Positions 8,301 through 15,569 of a stretch of 38,695 nt of DNA are shown in pieces (within the stretch, counting starts at the first letter, position 1; every line of letters begins with the position of its first letter). The translations under genes were made by a program, and so were the position numbers. The notes under the pieces were generated by a model that did not search any database, was not told the DNA's origin, and saw nothing but the letters and a program-made list of their open reading frames with translations. This stretch comes from Planctomyces sp. SH-PL62. Its GTDB lineage: Bacteria; Planctomycetota; Planctomycetia; Planctomycetales; Planctomycetaceae. The stretch is from the NCBI GenBank assembly GCA_945893045.1, contig CAMDEA010000073.1:1-38695 (forward strand), in the 5' to 3' direction.

Positions 8301-10170
8301 GCCGTTGTTCGTTCGGCGTGCCGGGCTTACCGACCTTCGAGTGCGTGAAGACTCCGTGACAACCGTAGAGCCAACCGTCCGGCCCCCAGATGAACGCATT
8401 GAGCGTCTCATGCGTGTCCTGCCAGCCGAAGCCGTCGAGGAGGACCGTCGCGCCGGCGGGGACGTCTTTGGGAAATTGCAAAGTAGTCGTGTCACTCCGT
8501 GACACGAGTTTCGAGTCACGGAGTGACTCGTCTACTTTGTCTGGCTCATCATCGCCGTCGCGATCCGGTATGAACATCAAATACGGAGCGGCTCCGACCC
8601 ACACGCCGCCGAAACCGACCTCCAAACCGCTGACGAGATTGAGTCCTTCGATGAACACTTTGCGAGTCTCGTGATATCCGTCGCCGTCTTTGTCTTCGAG
8701 GATCACGATCTTGTCCTGCCCTTCGCCTTCCTTCGCGCGATTCGGATAGGTGTAGGCTTCCGCGACCCAAATGCGTCCGCGCGCATCAAACGTGAACGCG
8801 ACTGGCTGATGCACCAGCGGCTCGCCCGCGACGAGCGACGCCTTGAAGCCCGGCGGCACGGTCATCTGCTTCGCGGCTTCTTGAGGCGACAGCCCATCCG
8901 CCATTGCGACCGGCTTCTTCTTCAACGGCTGAGCTTCGAGCCACTCCTCCTTCGAGACCTTCTTCGCTCGATGTCTCAACACATGCGCGCCGACCATCCC
9001 ACCCGCGATGATCTCCGGCAATTTGTCGCCATCCACATCGGCAATGTTGAGTTGCCGGCCAATGCCCGACTCGCCGTCGGCGAGATACGGAATCCAGTCA
9101 ATGCCGTCCTTCGTGCGGCTGAGCTTGAACCAATACACGACTGCGCCTGCGTCCCACATCGGCGACTGACGGTGATGCGACCAATACGTTTTGCCGGTGA
9201 CGATGTCTTTCAGGCCATCGCCGTCCATGTCGTGTAGTTCGACCGCGTGCGGTTCGGTGAAGAGCACGCCGTAAGCATTGTCCTCCGCCTTGTCCCCCAT
9301 GATGAGGTGCTTCTTGAAGGTGATTTCGTCGCCCTCTTTCACCTGCTCGAACCACGCCAACCCAAACGTGTGAGCGGCCAAGCTGGTGATGACATCGTTG
9401 TCGCCGTCACCATCCACGTCGTAAGCGAACATGTCCGCTCCGCCCGGCCCGGCGAATTGGTATTTGTGGAACGTCCAGAGCGGATCGCCGTCGAGCGACT
9501 TCGGCTGCTCGTACCAACCACCCTTCCAGATCACGTCGGCTCGGCCGTCACCGTTCACGTCACCGACACCCAGGCCATGCCCAAAGGGATATTCGCCAAC
9601 GGCCTCTGAGATCGCGTGCCACGTCCACGGCTCGGACGGCTTCTTCACGTCGAACGTCGCGTAGCCGAACTTGCCGTTGTGATTGCAAACCAGCTCCGGC
9701 TGTTTGTCGCCGATGAGGTTCACAAATTGGGGCGATTCATTGCCGATGCCATCATGCACTTTCTGCGTCCGCCAGTGGTTCGCTTCTTCGAGCACTTTGC
9801 CTTCGCCCGGATTGACGTAGAGCACCGCCGCAGAACCGGGCAGGCCGACACTGACGAGATCGTTCCAGCCATCACCGGTGAAGTCATAGACCCAGGTGAA
9901 GAAGTTGGTCGAATAGCCGTCACGGTTCTGCGGCTTCGGCGCGAAAATCTCGCGGCGAACTTTGAACTCCGGGCCTTGCCACCAATACGGCCCATGAATC
10001 GCATCAAGCTTTCCGTCTCGGTTGATGTCGCCGAAGTTCGCCCCTTCGGAGAAATACGTGTCCGTAAGCTGCTGCCGCTCGAACGAATGCAGGACGTAAT
10101 CCTGAGCAAAGATGCTCTCGATCGAAACCGCGAAACCAAACAGCGTCAGACAAAGAGAAAACCACTTCAC
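5362..10170 (-). CDS. Giant secreted PVC haem protein (FG-GAP, dehydrogenase-like, cytochrome c)
   Basis: The product is 1602 aa. The GTG at 10170 is chosen as start because AGGAG lies seven bases upstream and a signal peptide follows at once (VKWFSLCLTLFGFAVS). Order: FG-GAP/VCBS-like calcium-loop repeats with D.NGDGRAD-type motifs (about 30-400); the Pirellula/Verrucomicrobium 'membrane-bound dehydrogenase' beta-propeller region (about 440-820); helical HEAT-like repeats (about 860-1270); a haem-binding domain with CQNCH at 1316-1320; and a C-terminal carbohydrate-binding-like beta sandwich (about 1460-1600). Probably periplasmic or surface redox enzyme for a sugar or polyol; the substrate is not deducible. 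Two insertions keep the frame: a REPIN-like element (about residues 545-563) and a heptad tandem repeat (about 838-847). Confidence 0.92.
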   Translation of the reverse strand: MKWFSLCLTLFGFAVSIESIFAQDYVLHSFERQQLTDTYFSEGANFGDINRDGKLDAIHGPYWWQGPEFKVRREIFAPKPQNRDGYSTNFFTWVYDFTGDGWNDLVSVGLPGSAAVLYVNPGEGKVLEEANHWRTQKVHDGIGNESPQFVNLIGDKQPELVCNHNGKFGYATFDVKKPSEPWTWHAISEAVGEYPFGHGLGVGDVNGDGRADVIWKGGWYEQPKSLDGDPLWTFHKYQFAGPGGADMFAYDVDGDGDNDVITSLAAHTFGLAWFEQVKEGDEITFKKHLIMGDKAEDNAYGVLFTEPHAVELHDMDGDGLKDIVTGKTYWSHHRQSPMWDAGAVVYWFKLSRTKDGIDWIPYLADGESGIGRQLNIADVDGDKLPEIIAGGMVGAHVLRHRAKKVSKEEWLEAQPLKKKPVAMADGLSPQEAAKQMTVPPGFKASLVAGEPLVHQPVAFTFDARGRIWVAEAYTYPNRAKEGEGQDKIVILEDKDGDGYHETRKVFIEGLNLVSGLEVGFGGVWVGAAPYLMFIPDRDGDDEPDKVDESLRDSKLVSRSDTTTLQFPKDVPAGATVLLDGFGWQDTHETLNAFIWGPDGWLYGCHGVFTHSKVGKPGTPNEQRQGLNAGVWRYHPTKHVFEVFAHGSSNPWGVDFNEHGHAFITACVIPHLYHIIQGGKYQRQGGQHFDQYFFEDIKTIADHQHYVGNLRDHAWWGHEPHAPTDTLAAGGGHAHAGAMIYLGDNFPPQYRNTLFMSNIHGNRVNQDLLVRKGSGYVGKHGKDLLIANDRWFRGINLKTGPDGSVYVIDWYDKNACHRTNSEIWDRTNGRIYNVRYVGAEGRGARGEGKAADLAKLSDQELLSLQDSQNEWHARMSRRILQEHAADGTLKPKTFGEYFIRWALPGKYTQEQQLRSLWTLHAIANSHRDPKINGSTMAKEMSSVFAALIDPENTDVPESVIGWTIQLELEDGEASASFFDSLVNLAKKDSTAGVRLAIASGLQRMPVAQRWSIAEALLAHAEDAADHNLPLMYWYGIEPLVAADPARALALASTSKIEKVSRFIVRRAASENGTLNAVIEALTKETLGRQLVLDEMFAAFEGRVNIPQPEAWTAAYEALSKSDDVAIRDKADQIAVIFGDQRILPRLRALLSDAKAPEAKRQQALDILVRGRDKDAAPAFQAAVADTALRGAAIRALSAYDHEQTPAVLLTQYAKLNDSEKRDAINTLCTRPGYAAALLDAIEKEKLPRTDLHAYNVQALLRFNDEKLQTRIKSVWGEFRATAKDKQELIAKHKANLTTARVRNGDLSNGRRLYAKTCQNCHTLFGEGQKVGPDITGSNRANLDYILENMLDPSAIVGKDYRATVIETKDGRVVSGLITKETDSAVTLRTINDTIVVAKADIEERKLSELSIMPEGQLNTLTPDEIRDLVAYLGNPTQVTLRGPKSPIDSKTGKVADALEGESLKILKVSAGNFAPQKMGGFAKDKWSGDDQLWWTGGKRGARLDLELPVAADGEFVLEVVLTKARDYGIVQVRIDDETLGSPIDGFNSPDVITTGVLNFEPRKLSKGLHKLTFEIAGKHADAVGFMVGVDYVRLVAPTTDKPR
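7630..7656. repeat. CCCCTCG heptad tandem repeat in coding sequence
   Basis: Nearly four copies of the 7-bp unit CCCCTCG lie in the PVC haem gene and encode a GRGARGEG-type low-complexity stretch between the propeller and the HEAT-like region. With a 7-bp unit, a change of one copy would shift the frame, so the tract is a possible mutational hotspot. Confidence 0.75.
8483..8535. repeat. REPIN-like element in frame inside the PVC haem gene
   Basis: GTAG at 8483 to CTAC at 8535, with complementarity extending outward to CAAAGTAG...CTACTTTG (8479-8539). The palindromes are GTCAC-TCC-GTGAC and GTCAC-GGA-GTGAC. The element is read through in frame, adding about 20 residues (DESLRDSKLVSRSDTTTLQ) in the propeller region just before the LLDGFGWQDTHE segment. 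The same core recurs at 37068-37121. Confidence 0.88.
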
Positions 10171-10286
10171 GGCGAGGCTCCTGTCAGTGGAGGACGAACG
10201 GCGAATGGGGGGACATTCTGCGGCTCGCGAGTCGTGCTGCCAAGCGATGACGTCTTGATCGAGATGTCTGAAACGAAATTCGGGGA

Positions 10287-10382
10287 AGGTGAAAAATGAT
10301 TGGGTGAAAGATGGGACGAGAACAACAGCGCTATTGCACGACAATTCCAGCGACCCAGTTTTCACCCAACAATGTTTCACCC
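10287..10382. repeat. Imperfect inverted repeat between two minus-strand genes
   Basis: Arms 10287-10315 and 10354-10382 match in 23 of 29 positions, built on GGGTGAAA / TTTCACCC. It lies downstream of the PQQ-propeller gene and upstream of the PVC haem gene. The rest of 10171-10389 shows no gene. It may form a long hairpin in the transcript and separate the two units. Confidence 0.6.
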
Positions 10383-10389
10383 TCTCCCA

Positions 10390-11634
10390 TCATCGCTTTC
10401 CAACACACACCAGGTTCTTGGCCGTCCGAACAAAGAACTTCCCTTGAGAGATCGCCGGCGACGCATGCACCTCTTCGCCGATATCGTTGCGGGAGACTTC
10501 TTGGTAGTCCGGTTGCGTGGCATCGAGCACCAGCGTGCTGCCCGCCTCATTCGTGAAGAACAACTTGCCATCGGCCGCGACCGGTGACGCGGTGAATTTG
10601 TCCCCGAAGCGTTTCTTCCAGATCAGCTTGCCCGTGTGAGCGTCCAAGCACGAGCCGATCCCTTTGTCATCGGCGAGGTAGTACCGCTCGCCAACCAAGA
10701 TCGCCGACGGAACGAACGACGTCCCCTTGTCATTCTTCCAAACGACGTGCGAGTCGGTGATGTCGCCGCTGCCTCCCGGTTTGATGGCGATGTGCATCCC
10801 GTTCGGACCGCTCACGACGAACAGCATGCCGAGCCCAAGCACTGGTGTCGGCACGCACTCGCGCGCCAGGCCGCGCAGTGTCCACAAGCGGCTGCCAGTG
10901 CGCGGATCGTAGCCATCCAACTTCTCGGAACCGCTCAGCACCAACTCGACCCGATCGCCGCTCGGCACGAGTTGTGGTGACGACCACGACAACCAAACCT
11001 CCGGTCGATCCGATTTCCAACGGTTCGCTCCGGTCTGCTGATCGAGCGCGATCACATACGACGCACCGTAGTGATCGCACTGCACGATCAGCTTGTCCTC
11101 AAACAGCAACGGCGAACTGGCCGCCGCGAAACGGTTCTCGAACGGGCCGTATTCCTCGGCGATCGCTCGCTGCCACAACAGGCCGCCGTCGAGATCGAAG
11201 CAAAACACATCACCGGTCCCGAAGAACGCAAACAACCTTTTGCCGTCCGTCACCGGTGTGGGACTTGCCATGCCGCTGCGTCCATAAAACAACGTCGGCG
11301 CAGTCCCCCACAACCGTTGATGCCACCGCTCGCGCCCGGTGTCGCGGTCAAAGCAGATCACATGCAGTTCGCCTTGATCCCGTCCCTCCGACGCGGTCAC
11401 GAAAACTTTGTTGTCCCACACGACCGGATTCGACGTACCGATCCCCGGCAGCGGCATCTTCCACAAGACGTTCTCCGTCGGAGACCACGTCGTCGGCAGG
11501 CCGGTGTCTGATGTCACGCCATTCCGATTCGGTCCACGCCAACCGGGCCAGTTCTCAGCGAACGCCTCACGGCCAGACTGAAACGCGAGGAATGACAGCA
11601 GCACTACGAAGACTGAAATGAGCTTTGATGACAT
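10390..11634 (-). CDS. Secreted PQQ-like beta-propeller protein
   Basis: The product is 414 aa with a signal peptide (MSSKLISVFVVLLSFLAF, cleavage near AFA-EN). The mature N terminus NWPGWRGPNRNGV is the usual opening of planctomycete outer membrane PQQ-propeller proteins. Repeated blade motifs follow, such as CFDRDTGRERW, ALDQQTGANRW, YDPRTGSRLW and LDAHTGKLIWKK. These are structural PQQ-type repeats (WD-like, BamB-like fold); PQQ binding itself is not shown because catalytic dehydrogenase residues are not evident. The gene lies between two other secreted-protein genes on the same strand, separated by inverted repeats, so co-expression is uncertain. Confidence 0.9.
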   Translation of the reverse strand: MSSKLISVFVVLLSFLAFQSGREAFAENWPGWRGPNRNGVTSDTGLPTTWSPTENVLWKMPLPGIGTSNPVVWDNKVFVTASEGRDQGELHVICFDRDTGRERWHQRLWGTAPTLFYGRSGMASPTPVTDGKRLFAFFGTGDVFCFDLDGGLLWQRAIAEEYGPFENRFAAASSPLLFEDKLIVQCDHYGASYVIALDQQTGANRWKSDRPEVWLSWSSPQLVPSGDRVELVLSGSEKLDGYDPRTGSRLWTLRGLARECVPTPVLGLGMLFVVSGPNGMHIAIKPGGSGDITDSHVVWKNDKGTSFVPSAILVGERYYLADDKGIGSCLDAHTGKLIWKKRFGDKFTASPVAADGKLFFTNEAGSTLVLDATQPDYQEVSRNDIGEEVHASPAISQGKFFVRTAKNLVCVGKR

Positions 11635-11667
11635 GGATTGCCTCGAAACAAAACCAAAAAGACAAAG

Positions 11668-11738
11668 AACGCTAATCGGCGCTAATCACGCAGCCGAGGC
11701 GTCTGTCTCATTAGCGAGGATCAGCGGAGATTAGTGTT
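11668..11738. repeat. GCTAATC-type imperfect inverted repeat
   Basis: Arms 11668-11687 and 11719-11738 match in about 15 of 20 positions and contain repeated CGCTAATC / GATTAGCG units. The same unit forms the repeat at 35039-35118. Both lie between consecutive minus-strand genes. Confidence 0.6.
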
Positions 11739-11749
11739 CCAAAAATGAT

Positions 11750-12877
11750 TCAGGGCAGCACCGGCTTGAATTCAATCCCCCGCCCCTGCTCATCGCACAG
11801 CCGCAGTTGCAGCGACCAGTTGTTGGGAACTTCGGGGTCTTTGTGTTGTGGCCCTTGGCAGACTTTGATCAGCAGCGTATTGCGGCCGGCCTTGAGTTGG
11901 ATCGGCGTGACGAAGCGGTCGAAGCGTGTGCCGTTCAACCATTGATCGCGACCGAACACTTTTTCGCCATTGAGCCATACCGAGCAATTGTCGTCGGCTC
12001 CGCAACGGACCTGAGCCGCTTGCTCGCGAGCGACGTCGAACTCCGAGTACGCATAGCCGACCGCCTCGCGTGTCGTCCCCAGTTGTTTGTTGAGGTCCAG
12101 TTGGCCGAGCGTGTCGGTCTCGTGATGTCTCTTCCACACGATCTCCGCTCCGTCCTTGCCGAGATACTTGGCTTGCAGATCGACTTTTCCTTCCGGTTCA
12201 AAGACCTTCGCGAAGCCGGTCTTCTGCGGAGCGTCGAATGGCCCGACCAGCCACCACTCTGTGACCAAGCCCAAGTGTTGAACGGCATCCGCCGACTCAC
12301 CGAGCGATTTCAACTTCGCCGCCGCCTGCGTGACCTGCGTGCTGTCGCGAGCGGACTCGAACGCTTTGCGGAACTCGGTCTTCGCGGCGGATTGGTCTTT
12401 GTCCTTCAAGGCTCGGTCACCCGCCGCCAGTGCGAGGCCAACCGCTTCGTATCGAAACTCCGCATCGTCCAGCCGAGTCGGCAACCACTTCTCTCGAAAC
12501 GCCGGCTCCAACTTGTCGAGCAACCCCAACACCAACCGCCTCGGCCGACCGACTCGTTTCGCATCGCTGATGTATTCCTTGAAGAATTCCACCGGCCACT
12601 TCGTTCCGTCTCGCGCCAATTCGCGAGCGACGATCTCTTCATAAATCGTCCGATACCAATTGGCCGCCACCGCATTCGACGTGTCCATCGCGACCAGCAA
12701 CTGCGGCAAGACTTCAACTCCATGCTTGGCCAACTCATCACGAGCCACCTTCGCCGCCGCCGAGCCTTCCCCTTGCAACCCCGTCTTCGCGATCACCGCC
12801 AGATGCGGCGCAGGATCGTAGGGTGGGTCGAGTGCAGCGAGACCCACCAACATCAAACAACCAGCGAACAGTTTCAC
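11750..12877 (-). CDS. Secreted protein of unknown function with beta-sandwich C-terminal domain
   Basis: The product is 375 aa from a GTG at 12877, chosen because AGGAG lies eight bases upstream and a hydrophobic signal peptide follows (VKLFAGCLMLVGLAALDPP). Residues about 30-190 are helical. From about 200 there is a galactose-binding-like beta sandwich with WWLVGPFD, then CSVWLNGEKVFGRDQ and KAGRNTLLIKVCQ, the pattern seen in planctomycete proteins that carry a jelly-roll domain behind enzymatic or HEAT regions. No catalytic motif is recognised. The codons for the end of the signal peptide (VGLAALDPPY) coincide with a single GTAG-type REP arm. Confidence 0.75.
   Translation of the reverse strand: MKLFAGCLMLVGLAALDPPYDPAPHLAVIAKTGLQGEGSAAAKVARDELAKHGVEVLPQLLVAMDTSNAVAANWYRTIYEEIVARELARDGTKWPVEFFKEYISDAKRVGRPRRLVLGLLDKLEPAFREKWLPTRLDDAEFRYEAVGLALAAGDRALKDKDQSAAKTEFRKAFESARDSTQVTQAAAKLKSLGESADAVQHLGLVTEWWLVGPFDAPQKTGFAKVFEPEGKVDLQAKYLGKDGAEIVWKRHHETDTLGQLDLNKQLGTTREAVGYAYSEFDVAREQAAQVRCGADDNCSVWLNGEKVFGRDQWLNGTRFDRFVTPIQLKAGRNTLLIKVCQGPQHKDPEVPNNWSLQLRLCDEQGRGIEFKPVLP
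12818..12848. repeat. Single GTAG REP arm within a signal-peptide coding region
   Basis: GTAG at 12818 is followed by a palindrome with arms GGTGGGTC and GACCCACC around a short GC-rich loop. It lies wholly inside the N-terminal codons of the 11750-12877 gene and encodes the end of the hydrophobic core and cleavage region of its signal peptide. Confidence 0.65.
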
Positions 12878-13093
12878 GAAAAGGCTCCTGTCAGCAGAAG
12901 GCCGAGGACCAGCAACGCCGTCATTCTGAGAGTCGCCAGTCACAGTGCCAAGTGAAGGAACCGGCGGAGGCCAACTCGCTGGATCGGGCCGAGTCGAATA
13001 TAACCTCAGCCCAAGTCTGTTGTGCGACGCACTGCGTGTGAGCCGCGGTCAACTTGCGCGAACGTCCCCAGCTCTTTGAAGTGGAGAATTGCC

Positions 13094-14224
13094 ATGACTC
13101 GGAATGCAGAGGTTCTTGTGGAAAGAAATCATCGGACGCACTGGGGAAACCATGCTTGGAATGCCATCTCCAGGAGTGCGCTGATCCTGTCCTGCCTCAC
13201 GCTGCTGGCAACGGCGGACGCGGTTGCTCAAGACAACAAAGGCAAGCCTCGGAAATCGGCGGCCAAGTCGAAAGAACCGGCCGCCAATTCCAACGAGGCC
13301 CAGGCCCAGGAAAAGGAATCCGCCGACGACGAGCCAAAATTCACTGCCGAACAAATCGAGAAAGCCAAGAGCAAATACACCTCCGCCGAAGAAGCGTTCG
13401 GCGTCGCAGCGGGTCATTACAACGGCAAGAACTACGCCGCCAGTCGCGAACCGTTTGAGGCGGCTTTGATCCTGGCACCGGAAAAAGACATCGCGTATCG
13501 CGTTAAGGTGTATGGAGCTTTGACCGCGTCGTACCGTCAACTGGAGTCGTCCGAGCAATTGATCGGGGCCTGTGAATACATCATTCGGCACAGCGATCGC
13601 GACGCCGAAAAGTCACTCACTCGCCGTTCGCTGCTGTCGTTCATTCATGAGCGAGGTAAAGTCGATCCGTTTATCAAACGGCACGAAGAGCGACTCAAGA
13701 AGAACCCGAACGACCGCCTCTCGGTCTATCTATTGTCTGAGGTCTACTCGCGACTGCGCGAGAATCCCGAACGCAGCGTCGAACTCCTCAAGCAACTGGC
13801 GGTCCTCGACGGAAAGAAGCCGGGAGAAGCCGTTGACGTCAACACGTCCGCGAAGCTGGCAATGCAGTACATCCGCGCCAAGGATTATCAGAAGGGCGCG
13901 GAGCTTTACGAGCAAATCGCGCCCTTGGACGAGAAGCTGGCGGCTTGGCATTGGAAAGAAGCCGCGGCCGCTTGGCTCAAGCTGAAGCAGAATGACAAGG
14001 CGTTGGCCGCCGCGAAGAAGTCACTGGAAGCGACTCCAGAGAAACGCAACGATCAACTGGCGCACTTCTGGCATCGCGGTCTGGGGGACGTGCTCCTGGC
14101 CGTCGGCGAACCTAAGCTGGCCATCCCGCAATTCGAGAAAGCCATCGAGACCACAAAGATCGAAGGCTACGTCAAAGGCTGCAAAGCCTCGCTCGCCGAG
14201 GCTCGTGAAAAAGCCGGAAAATAA
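13094..14224 (+). CDS. Secreted tetratricopeptide-repeat protein
   Basis: The product is 376 aa from the ATG at 13094, which has GGAG seven bases upstream; the open frame further upstream lacks support. A signal sequence spans about residues 15-45 (SRSALILSCLTLLATADAVA). A Lys/Glu/Ala-rich linker (about 46-85) precedes helical repeats of TPR type from about 90 to the end, with AAGHYNGKNYAASREPFEAA and QYIRAKDYQKGAELYEQI as clear examples. Probably a periplasmic scaffold; no partner is indicated. It is divergent from the 11750-12877 gene and convergent with the esterase gene. Confidence 0.82.
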   Translation: MTRNAEVLVERNHRTHWGNHAWNAISRSALILSCLTLLATADAVAQDNKGKPRKSAAKSKEPAANSNEAQAQEKESADDEPKFTAEQIEKAKSKYTSAEEAFGVAAGHYNGKNYAASREPFEAALILAPEKDIAYRVKVYGALTASYRQLESSEQLIGACEYIIRHSDRDAEKSLTRRSLLSFIHERGKVDPFIKRHEERLKKNPNDRLSVYLLSEVYSRLRENPERSVELLKQLAVLDGKKPGEAVDVNTSAKLAMQYIRAKDYQKGAELYEQIAPLDEKLAAWHWKEAAAAWLKLKQNDKALAAAKKSLEATPEKRNDQLAHFWHRGLGDVLLAVGEPKLAIPQFEKAIETTKIEGYVKGCKASLAEAREKAGK

Positions 14225-14239
14225 ATGCCAGCCGCAGAA

Positions 14240-14296
14240 GTAGGTTGGGACTCCGTCCCGACCCAACGATGCGGTCGGGATGGAATCCCAACCTAC
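14240..14296. repeat. REPIN-like element between convergent genes
   Basis: GTAG at 14240 to CTAC at 14293-14296. Palindromes are built on GGTTGGGAC-TCC-GTCCCGACC, with small differences in the right arm. It sits 15 bp after the TPR gene and its CTAC end overlaps the esterase gene, supplying that gene's TAG stop codon. The same core recurs at 21850-21940. It may act as a bidirectional terminator. Confidence 0.88.
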
Positions 14297-15303
14297 TTCA
14301 CTGCCAACTGCTCTTTGATGAACTCCAGCGCCCGCGCGTTGGCTTCGGCGACCTTCTTCGGATCGCCGTCGCGGAGGCCGTGTTCGGCTCCTTCGATCGT
14401 GAGGAGTTCGTGCTTCACGCCGTGCTTGGTCAGTTCGCGAGCCATGTCGGTCGAGCAGAAATACGGGACGTCGGTGTCCTTGGTGCCGTGGATCATCAGG
14501 ATCGGCGGGTAGTCACGCGTGATCTGTTTGACCGGGCAGAAGCGGTCGAGCTTGCCAGGTTCTTTCTCCGCGTCGATGCCGGTGACTCCCAGCGACCAGC
14601 CGCCGGTTTGGCGCAGGTGGCGATAGTAGCCGCCGCGAGCTTTTCCCTCGGCCGGATCGTCGGTGTTCGTGAGCACCTTTCCGTTCTTGTTGACGCCGGC
14701 CAACGCTTCGTCGCGAGGCACGGGGCTGCCGTGATGGGTGGACTTCGACCGAGTCCACTCGCCGTCGATGTCGCCGTAGCCCCAATAGGCCACGAGCGCC
14801 GTCGGCTTGGGCGTGACGATCGCTCCCGACAGCATCGTGAGGAACCCGCCCGCCGAGCCGCCCGTCACGACGAGGCGGCGCGTGTCGGCTCCGAACAGTT
14901 TCGGACCTTGCTCGTGCAGCCAGCGGAAGGCGTCCTGCACGTCAGCCGCGATCTCCGGCAACTTCACTTCCGGAGCCAACCGATAATCGAGCGACACGAA
15001 CACGAATCGCTCGCGAGTACACAGCTCCAGAATCTGCTTGGGTACCTGCGAGCGGCTGCCAACGATGAGCGCTCCCCCATGAATCCAAACCACCACCGGC
15101 CGAGCCTCCGCCCCCTCCGGCCGATACACATCCGCCTCCACCTTCACGTCCCCCACCGTCTTGTAAACGTGAGTCGTCTTGGCCAGCGGTTTGTCGGCGG
15201 AGGTTTTGGCGTCGTTGTCCGCACCCTGGACGACCGGAATTGTCAACAGGAACCCAATCACCCATACGACGCGAACACAACCCGACCGGAAGGGACAATT
15301 CAT
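14293..15303 (-). CDS. Secreted alpha/beta hydrolase (carboxylesterase type)
   Basis: The product is 336 aa with an N-terminal signal segment (CVRVVWVIGFLLTIPVVQG). The oxyanion motif HGG lies at 75-77, the nucleophile Ser150 sits in GGSAGG, and the likely triad partners are D277 (HGTKDTDVP) and H308 (EGAEHGL). This is the esterase/lipase pattern related to BD-FAE and hormone-sensitive-lipase-like families, probably acting on acetylated sugars or other esters in the periplasm. The ATG at 15303 is preferred over a TTG 18 bases upstream. The stop codon TAG is part of the REPIN foot at 14293-14296. Confidence 0.88.
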   Translation of the reverse strand: MNCPFRSGCVRVVWVIGFLLTIPVVQGADNDAKTSADKPLAKTTHVYKTVGDVKVEADVYRPEGAEARPVVVWIHGGALIVGSRSQVPKQILELCTRERFVFVSLDYRLAPEVKLPEIAADVQDAFRWLHEQGPKLFGADTRRLVVTGGSAGGFLTMLSGAIVTPKPTALVAYWGYGDIDGEWTRSKSTHHGSPVPRDEALAGVNKNGKVLTNTDDPAEGKARGGYYRHLRQTGGWSLGVTGIDAEKEPGKLDRFCPVKQITRDYPPILMIHGTKDTDVPYFCSTDMARELTKHGVKHELLTIEGAEHGLRDGDPKKVAEANARALEFIKEQLAVK

Positions 15304-15344
15304 CGTTGCAGCCTTTCTCAAAGAGCAAACAGAAATCTCACGAG

Positions 15345-15524
15345 ATGATATTCACCAACCCGTGGGCGAACATCTCTGCGATGTTTCAAGTCGCGAAGCG
15401 GCTCGATCCAGAAGCCCACATTCCAGACCTGTTCAGAAATTGCAAAACGATCATAAGAAATAAGATTGGGATTGAATTCCGGATGTGCGGGGTTATTCTC
15501 CGCCCCATCACCGCTGTTGCGTGA
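15345..15524 (+). CDS. Possible small ORF upstream of the TIR gene (59 aa)
   Basis: An ATG at 15345 opens a 59-aa frame (MIFTNPWANISAMFQVAKRL) that ends 46 bp before the TIR gene. The composition is protein-like and the stretch shares the higher A+T content of the TIR gene. No convincing ribosome-binding site is seen and no family is recognised. It may instead be an untranslated leader or gene remnant. Confidence 0.3.
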   Translation: MIFTNPWANISAMFQVAKRLDPEAHIPDLFRNCKTIIRNKIGIEFRMCGVILRPITAVA

Positions 15525-15569
15525 CCGCACTTCCAAGTGCGCAGGATTCTGGCTTTAAGGGAGTTTCAC

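Noticed and set aside
5323..10299. Several long plus-strand open frames opposite the PVC haem gene
   Set aside because: They are antisense shadows of a high-GC coding region, Arg/Val/Asp-rich without domains, while the minus strand carries recognisable domains throughout.
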